A stretch of DNA of 64,000 nt, taken from the NCBI GenBank assembly GCA_023238725.1, contig CM041538.1:13204880-13268879 (forward strand), written 5' to 3'. This document shows positions 56,269 through 64,000 of this stretch, piece after piece. The DNA is from Scortum barcoo (Eukaryota > Chordata > Actinopteri > Centrarchiformes > Terapontidae). Position 1 is the first letter of the stretch. Every line of letters starts with the position of its first letter. The position numbers were made by a program, and so were the translations under genes. A model generated the notes under the pieces. That model made no database searches, was not told the origin of the DNA, and saw only the letters and a program-made list of their open reading frames with translations.

Positions 56269-58949
56269 TGCAGCAGTTTTTAATAAAAAACAGTAGAATA
56301 GAGGTCACTGTATCCTATAAAAACATTTGGCAGTATTGTTGTATGTTTTATTGTACTGCATTGTAGAGTATGATTGAACTGGCACATGAACCTGCAATAA
56401 GATTTTGCTGTGGAAACCTTGGGGAAGTGTATTGATCGACAAAATTCAAGCTACTGAGGAAAAAAAGAACCTTGTCCTTCTTCATGCTTTGTTTGTAAAC
56501 CCTGAATATCACGTGAAATCAAATGACGTGTGGCAGCACTATCATTTCTCTTCTCTCATGCTTTTTTTCTTTTGTCTCATCTTGCCTCGAATTAGATCAG
56601 AATCCACAGTCAGCCCTGTCCTGTCCCGTGGAGTGAACCCTAACAGTCCTCTCCAGAGCTTCAGATTAAATTACAGATCTTCACGCTCCCAGAACCCCCC
56701 CACCACAACCCACCCAGCCCCCCCAGGGACTTGACTTGAAAGAATGTGCCAATAGCGTGGACAACATATCCCAGAAAATGAAACAAAATGCTTCCCCACT
56801 CTTTCCATCCCACGTTCCTCCCATGCATGCTCAGAGAGACACAATGCAAACAGCTCAGGCGTCTGTGATCTTTGCCAGCTCATCTTATTTGTATTACGGA
56901 AAAGCTCTTGAGGATTTTTTTTTTTCTTTTGCGACATTTCACACTGTAAATCAGGCAAGACTCAGTAACGGGAACTCTGACAGCTCAGAGGCACTCTGAG
57001 AGAGAGAGCATCACCAGTGAGGGAGCTTAGTCAATGAGGTTAAGTTGATCATCATCTCAAATTTCCTTCAAGCGGGTTCTTTAGTCTGGGGCTGCAGAGA
57101 AAAACAAAAAAATGAAAGTCACATTCTGGGCTAGTTCAGAAGTGTCTTTACGTGACCAGTCTGAGCTGTGTGGACATAAATGATGATGCAGGCCCAACAT
57201 CTGCATACATGTCCCTGAGGGAGCAAGAGAGCTGAATCATTCACGGAGACGCTACAGGTCTAAACACATTTGACATGGCTCGCACACACTTTGGGTTAAG
57301 CATGAAATGAATTTTGCATGCCCTAAAACATCCACTTCATGTGCAGCAGGGAGTCCGTGGAGCATAAACCTTCACTGTAGATACAACTTTTGAGTAAAAC
57401 TACAGTCATCTGGTCAGCCTATGTTGCAGTCGACGTGCTATTAATTGCCCCGTCTAACCAAATGTATTTCTGGTACCAGGTGAGGCTACATTGACAAACA
57501 CGGTAAAGTCATATGATCAACATGCAAACAGCCCCCCAGAGAGCAGCAAACCACCACCATTAGATCTCCTCCCTCTCTGGTATCTGCTCATAAATCATAT
57601 GAAACATCACAGACCTACCTGGCTAACAAGCACCAGTATGCTATATATAAAGTGTCCTAGCATTATGTTACATTGTTTCTGGGCTTTGAAGTTCTTACAG
57701 ATAACGTGTTAACAAGGGAAGCTGCCTCGAAGTAGAGATCAATCGATACGTTCAGAGTTGGTTCTGTGCGTTTACGGCTTCGTCCGTATTTGCGGGAAGG
57801 CTGATCTCAAACAGGCTGGCTCAGGGGAGGATGGATTACTATCATGTGGAATTCATCTGACAAGGGAGTGTGATGGTGTGCTTAACTTCATTTACAGTAT
57901 TACCCGTCTCTCTGGCTGCTGTTTTGCCTCTCACATCTGCTGTCACGCACGCAAATGGAGCCTCTCTCTAATACAGTTCCTTACATTCAAATATCCACAT
58001 TCTCTTTTTCCCCTCCCACTCTCCCTTTTTTTTTTTTTTTTTGGAAATAAAGAAGGATGAGATACGCAGAGGTTCAGAATGGAGTCAGCTGAATTAAAAA
58101 AACTGGATTTAGAAGAAGAAGAGGGGGTAAATCTTACTTGGCAAGCCGAGTTCTCACGCCTATAAAAAGTGTATCCACCTCCACCTTCACAACACACACA
58201 AGGCACACTCCTCTCCTTTTATATGGTTTCATCTACCACGGCGAGTCTGTGATCCTGAATAATAAACTCCTGGAAGACAAAGTTCTTTAAACAGCAGCTT
58301 ACCTCATTCAGAGCGATGGTGATGAATGTGTGTGTTTGCACAGAGTGCCCCGCAGATCTTTCATTCATACATATTCATATAGCATCTAATGAAATATATA
58401 TGTGGCATGCATATCCAATTGCCCCTCTCGGAGGCTGCTTGTCATTATCAGTGTAGGCCCAAAGGTGATTTTCCCAAAAATAAAAATTAAAAGACTTCTG
58501 TCACTTGCTGGATGACTAAACAGAGCAGACTTATACATATGTATAAATCATTATCAATACATGGAAATGTGATTATGAAGGTACCATAATTGGCAAAGAT
58601 AAGAAAAATTACTGATATACACCAATATGAAGTCATATTATACCTCCATGTGGTTTAGAAAAGCTTTTTTAAAATCAACAGCGTACTGTCAAACAGCAGT
58701 ATGCGAGAATGTAGTCTGTGGACTTCCTTTGTTGTCACACACAAAAAAGACAGTGTAGCCTTTGTATCTAATGGCTGCTTCTTTCATACTGTAATAAAAA
58801 ATACTTGATCATTAACAACAATATAGCAGTTTCAAACAGACGCACCAGTCCCGCAACTTTTCTAAAGCGATATATGCACATCTGACTCCTTTCTTTCTTT
58901 TTTGTGTGATAAAGTCAACATAACCGTGCCGACAGCCCAGCAGGCTGCA
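56269..58949. other. Noncoding stretch with poly-T
   Basis: Poly-T lies at 58026-58042 and a C-rich run at 56690-56725. CATACATATTCATATAGCATC near 58367 and TACATATGTATAAATCATTATC near 58533 are AT-rich unique DNA. No gene recognised. Confidence 0.5.
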
Positions 58950-59260
58950 AGGAATCCTTTCTTGAATATTTCCAGCAATTTCATCAAGGTCCCCTGGCTA
59001 ATGGCCAACATTCCTGATGTTACTTTCAACATTTTTTGGCATTGATTAAAGCTCAGGTATACACAATTAAACCACTTTTGTTGGCAGAAGGGAAACCCAA
59101 TCCCAAAGCCAATGGCCTGTCTACCCTGCGGTAACACCTATTAAAATAGCCTGGGCCTCCAGCACCGAGAGCTGGACTGAAACACACTAGCCATTCTCAG
59201 GCCGGCCCCAAGGACATTGACGGGAACCTTGTATGGCAACCATAAACAAACATAGACATA
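58950..59260. promoter_or_regulatory. Candidate conserved noncoding element with NFI-like half-sites
   Basis: Repeated TTGGC/GCCAA words (near 59003, 59036, 59080 and 59107) lie in repeat-free sequence with GGCATTGATTAAAGC and CACAATTAAACC. Clustered NFI half-sites are frequent in vertebrate enhancers. The flanks turn AT-rich. Confidence 0.4.
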
Positions 59261-62199
59261 ACATCCCCATGAGCTGACCTAGTGACCTTTGAGAAAAAGT
59301 AAAACTCTGAAGCTGTTTTCCACAAAACACAAAACTGTATTTTAGGGTAAAATATGGAAATTGAGACATCAGGTTTTTATTTTCTGTAGTGGAGAGGGTG
59401 GCTTTTGCCCTGAGAGATACAATGTAATTTGATTTGCCGTGAAAACAGGCTGCATGTGGGCGGGGGTGGCAGCAGCAGTCATCTGTGCTGTGAAATCAAT
59501 AAAGATGTTCTGAACTATAACTGGAGTGACTGTCAATACATGCAGTATAAAAGCCTCCTGATATCACCTCATTCACACTTCTAGACTTCTCAAGAATAGT
59601 CTATCTAAAAAATGTATAGTGTATTATCAGTATTAGTGTCAGCTGCCAGGTCAAGCTGCACAACTTTTCTCCAGTTAACCATGTTTTATTCAGCTAGTTT
59701 TCATTGGGGTGGCTTGAAAAGTCTCTAATTTTTAGATATCAAGAAATTAAACATTTTTATTACTTCCATATAACCAGCGAAACCTTGTAAACACCAGTGA
59801 AAAACACCAGCTAATATCACCATGCACAATATTACAGTGATACTGCTCTATCATTTAGCCTCACAATCCTTTTTTTTTTTTTCAAAATAAAGGATGAACA
59901 GGAAAAAGTTTTTGAAGGAGCAATTCAGCATCTGCCAAGTGATATTACATACTCAACCATGGGAACAACAGTGTGGAAAGATCTATTCTTAATCTACTCT
60001 ACTTTTATTTTTTATATTAACTCTATATTAGAAAGCTCACCCAAACTTCATTTTCTTTGAATTCTTCAAATCATAGGCTTCTTTGGTTGGAAAGTTCCTG
60101 GATGGAGATTTGGCAATGCCGCATGTGACCGAGGTGAAATCTGATGCAAGTTGAGATTGATTAATTGTTTAAATGCAACCTTTCCCCGCCAACCAGGGCA
60201 GCATATTCATTATACATTTAACTCAGACCTCACAGCATCCCACTAGAGTACACAGACTTCAGGGTTCAACTCAAATCGCACACAGCATCGGCTCACTGTC
60301 CTCACTCTTATTACAACTCCACTCACTGGATTCATTACTCGCTTCTGCGGTGTGAAGCCCCGAGGGGCATGACCCCTGAGCCCAGCATCCCCCTCCAACA
60401 CAACACCCCTACCAAAATCAACCGTTAAACTGCTCCTGTTGCCTTACTGGGAAAAAGCCTCCAACAACAAATCCTTCTTCACCCCATTTGTACACACACA
60501 CACAGACAAGCCACTGCCATTGAGTGCCCTTTTTTGCCAATCACAAATGGCAACCGACTGTATCTTACCCTGTCTCGACCAGACACACAGACACAGAATC
60601 CACTGAATCGCAGACCCACACACCTGCAAGTTACAAAGAGCAATAACTCTCACTCTGTAGATCTATAGTATCGAGCACTTGCGCTTGATCGAACAGTGGG
60701 TGGGCAAACGTTTTTTTTGTTGTCCATTACCTCCTCCCCACTGATCCAACTGCACTTCCTCCCCCTTTTCCTCTATTATGTCAAACAACTTCGCCTCAGA
60801 TCACGTCCCACTGCTACAAACGCCTATCCAAGCACATGGCAGATATCGGATTTTGACTCACGCCTGTTATCCTGGGGAGTGAGAAGCGAGTTTATCTGAC
60901 TTGCCTCCGGGGCGAATGAAGTATGATGCCACATTGAGGTCTGGAGAGGGTTACAGCGGGGTCACGGAAGGTGGCTGGTTCTCATTCTGCCTGTACCCTC
61001 ACATGGTTAATTACCACTGTAGTTGACGGGATCGCCTTACTGCATATACCCTGATTTTGGATCTGCGCTTGGATGGGAAAAGGTCTTGACACAACACGGT
61101 CACAGCGTAAGCCATGAAAACAGGCTGCCTTCCATTTCAGTGGTGATGTTTGTATTTAGTTAAAAAACAAAAAAATGAAAGCAGATAGAGTGAGCATTAG
61201 TTCCTATTTTTTATATAAATTACTGGGAATTTGTGTCAGTGGATTTGAGCAGTAATCCTGTCACTGACAGTGGTTTTTGTAATAAGAGTTGTCATTTTGC
61301 TGGGCTTTCATTATTTCAGGTCAGTAACAATTCTCACATTTCTTCTCCCTTCCGCTCTTTTCCCCTTCTTCTTTTCTCCCTCCCCAATGGCAGAAGTTCG
61401 GAAATTCCTCCTTTGCTTGCTCACCCAGGATTTATTGGTCACCGGTACTTTTCTTAGGATGTGGTTCTCAGCAGGTTTGCATTCAAAAATACTGCCGGCA
61501 AGTAATGGCTCCTGTCAAGAACGTGGCAGTTTTTCATTCCCTGATATGCACTTTGTTACATCTGAAGCACACTGTGCTGCCGTTGGCCTTTGACCCTGTA
61601 AGCACACCAGGGTATTATGTGTAGACACACTGTGTGATGTCTGTTCATTCCAAACTGCAGAAAGAATTTTTCTTTTTCAACTTAGGCCTTTGATGAAATT
61701 TCAAATCCACTGATTTTACACATAAGAGTCTGTTTAAAGGGAGCACTTCTGTAACATGGGGAAAAAAAGCTGTTTTTGTCTGAAGACCACAAGTCTGAAA
61801 AGCTCTGTAGGCTGCTCCTTATCTCTGTTTGAGGCTAGTGACTCCAGGTTACATTATGTGCCACTAACACACTCGAATCTCAAACCAAACTGCATTGCAT
61901 TGTGGGTCGTGTAGGCATCACGTTTTAACAAGGAAGAATGCAGGGAATTAAAAACAAAACTACATCTCTGGTTCTGATTTTGATCCCTGTGTTACAGGAA
62001 CGCAATGCTGATTCATATTATTTTAAATAAAGCAATTGACTATTGGATGAGCTGGAGAAAAACAATTAAAATACCAAATATTTACTGATGCAGCAGTTGT
62101 CAAGAAATAGTTAAGCCACTAGTTATTCATATGCATTTGTATTCATAAATATTTGCAGTTAAGCAGCAGAGAGTCTTATTTATTCTAATTGATACATGA
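59261..62199. other. Noncoding stretch, no gene seen
   Basis: T-run near 59870-59882, pyrimidine-rich run near 61340-61385. The part 60890-61110 is GC-balanced and repeat-free. No gene recognised. Confidence 0.45.
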
Positions 62200-62430
62200 A
62201 AACAGTCAATTAATCTGATCCACTGTTATGAACGATCATTAGAAGGAGTGTCATTTGCCGCTGCTAAACGTGTATCATGAGTGCCTTTAATTGAATTGAC
62301 TAATTAAAGTCGAGTCCTGTGGAATAAGATCTCTGCTGCTAATGAGTGAGCCCCAAATAGCTCAATTAAATCGTATTGACAGTGTTAGGCTCTCCTTGGC
62401 ATTTACCTACGTCCTCTGGATCTGGATAAA
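62200..62430. promoter_or_regulatory. Candidate conserved noncoding element (one of the best)
   Basis: Dense homeodomain cores: GTCAATTAATCTGATCC near 62206, CCTTTAATTGAATTGACTAA near 62284 and AGCTCAATTAAATCG near 62359. CTTTAATT (62285-62292) and AATTAAAG (62302-62309) form a perfect inverted pair 9 bases apart. No simple repeats are present. Confidence 0.45.
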
Positions 62431-62439
62431 TCCCCCAAT

Positions 62440-62660
62440 TCTTTCATGTTAATGTGTTTATTTATACGATCAGGAAACAGTTTTCCATTTGTGCTGAGCA
62501 TGCAAACCGAACCAATTTTCATGTCGGCTTGAAAGCATTTGCATTCAAGATGTTCCCCTACGGTGACATGTGAATCTGTACTTATTGGCTCACATTAGCT
62601 CAGCTGACACAGGCCAGCCCATGTGGTAACAGCTATGGCTAATTTACTTGTGGGTCCCTC
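62440..62660. promoter_or_regulatory. Candidate conserved noncoding element
   Basis: Unique sequence with an octamer (CATTTGCATTC near 62547), ACCGAACCAATTTTCATG near 62506, TTATTGGCTCACATTAG near 62582 and GCTAATTTAC near 62638. Probably part of one regulatory cluster with 62200-62430. Confidence 0.38.
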
Positions 62661-64000
62661 ACTTCAGAGCACTTGGTAGAACTTGTGAACCTCCCTCCTC
62701 CCCCTCACCACGACCATCACGCACAAAGCCCTCAGATCAGCACTGCAGACAGCCCGCAGTGGCACACAGAAACAGAATAGTTTCTGCTTCTCTAATTAAT
62801 AAACAGCAAAACTTCAAAGCCATGGGCTTGTCGAAGAGCCGCCCACACTAAAGAGTAGCATGAGAGAATTCCCATCGCTGAGTCCCTTCAGATAGTTGGA
62901 TCACGGCAGCATGACTTAGAAATAACAGCACAGCACAAAAAGATATATAATATAATTGATTGACATCAATCCAAACATCATGGAAAATAAGATGAAAAAT
63001 GCATTCCATTCACTTTAGGATGATCCACCACAAATTTTGACTTATAATGCTGTCAAAAAGGAGCTCTCTGGTCCTTGAAAAAATGATGCTGCTTGGTACA
63101 GTAACACTGACTTGTTTTGCACAAAACAGTTATTTATGTTACTGCCAGTATGATTTCTTCATTTATGTAAAAAAAAAGTGGTTGTTGCTGTTTGTACATG
63201 GCGCCATCGTGGCTGCTCTGACAATTTATGAAAACATCCCATTTTTCCTCGTTTTATGCTGCTCCTCTCCTTTCAGTTGAACTTCTTTTTGTGTTAAAGG
63301 TCACTTCTGTAACCCCATCTCCACATTCACTTGCACTAATTTATACTTGTAGAATTTCCAGAGAAACATATTCTTTTGTGTTTCTGTCTTCAACCTTTCA
63401 GGTTACAGCCTCCACCTTAGCCTATTCTTCAATAACACGATGCCACTTTTCACTAAGGGCTTTAAGTTGCTACTTACTTCACACTGCAGACTTGGTTAAA
63501 TACTGTCCACTCTGTGTGGTTTGGACTCAAATTGTGGGCAGAGAAAGTCTAAACGTTGCCTCAGGCAATTTTTCAAAAGCAGAATGGACCGTGGGCATTC
63601 AGAGTCTGTCATCGAAGTCTTGGTTGCTGTGGTGCAGTACAGGCAATGTTTTTCAGCACTAACCATAACCCTAACCCATGTACAGACAAAATCTTTCCCT
63701 CATAATGCTAACATTACTATTTTTGCTCCAAGGCTTGTCTTCCTGCTATTTATGCTGACTGATGGATATTGTTTGCAGACATTTTCCACATTCTTTTGAC
63801 TTTCCAGTGACTCCATTCTGCTTTATTGACACAGACAGAATATCTTTGACGTATTTAGCCCTTTTCTGCCCATCCTCTAGATCAATACATGAATCACACG
63901 CAAAAACAGAGCAAACATATTTAGCACTTCCTGCTAGTGACTGGTGGCAAAGTGATCTGATACACTTTTATGTTTTGTTTTTTTTGTTTTTTCCACATCT
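62661..64000. other. Right-end noncoding stretch
   Basis: A 144-codon frame (63228-63662, +) has no recognised domain and its length is not beyond chance. ACCATAACCCTAACCC (63661-63678) is a two-unit telomere-like word. The window ends in a T-rich run. Confidence 0.45.

Noticed and set aside
60240..60275. B-box-like GGTTCAACTCA
   Set aside because: No A box at the right distance and no SINE body or tail.
63228..63662. 144-codon open frame on the plus strand
   Set aside because: No family resemblance, and frames of this length are expected a few times by chance in 64 kb on six frames.
63661..63678. Telomere-like CCCTAACCC
   Set aside because: Only about two units. Such words are common inside fish repeats and do not show an interstitial telomere.

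Overview
This is animal nuclear DNA with no protein-coding gene I can recognise. It looks like a gene desert or a very large intron from a teleost, most likely a percomorph. Evidence for a fish: AT-leaning, CpG-poor sequence; many CA/GT and AT microsatellites; two tRNA-derived SINE traces (22031 on +, about 56034-56268 on -); and pieces that match repeat ends I know from percomorph genomes (8960-9236 and 29396-29529). No bacterial gene organisation, rRNA, tRNA, CRISPR array or intact transposase is visible.

Coding potential: open frames are short everywhere. The longest, about 170 codons at 43861-44373 (-), lies across a purine/pyrimidine-biased tract that rarely makes stop codons. Others of 143-146 codons (17022-17453, 34504-34944, 63228-63662) are no longer than expected by chance in 64 kb. 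No zinc finger, homeodomain, kinase, receptor or retroviral motif was seen in any frame I read. Two segments have an open frame plus reasonable splice sites (5198-5363 on +, 17073-17394 on -) and are listed only as weak exon candidates.

Layout: 1-1.4 kb is the most CpG-rich stretch, with an octamer and a TATA-like box; it may be the edge of a promoter or enhancer. 1.4-12 kb is dominated by AT and CA/GT arrays, repeat relics and a degenerate TTATTACC minisatellite. 13.3 and 16.1 kb hold two diverged copies of one roughly 135-bp module. From about 14.5 kb to the right end, simple repeats alternate with moderately GC-rich or TAAT-rich blocks that lack repeats and resemble vertebrate conserved noncoding elements: about 14.5, 18.6, 19.5, 24.8, 32.9, 36.4, 39.3, 42.0, 42.6, 47.8, 50.3, 50.9, 52.9, 59.0, 62.2 and 62.5 kb. 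Such a density of enhancer-like blocks in gene-free DNA is typical of the surroundings of a developmental regulator, but the window does not show which one.

No undescribed system with clear function is demonstrated. The most distinctive structures are the duplicated module (13342/16121), two strong foldbacks (31372-31413, 40174-40225), an OCT-SOX composite with 3-bp spacing (39807-39824), an octamer/X-box/CRE-half cluster (28623-28671), and CTCF-like sites of convergent orientation at 7036 (+) and 41355 (-).
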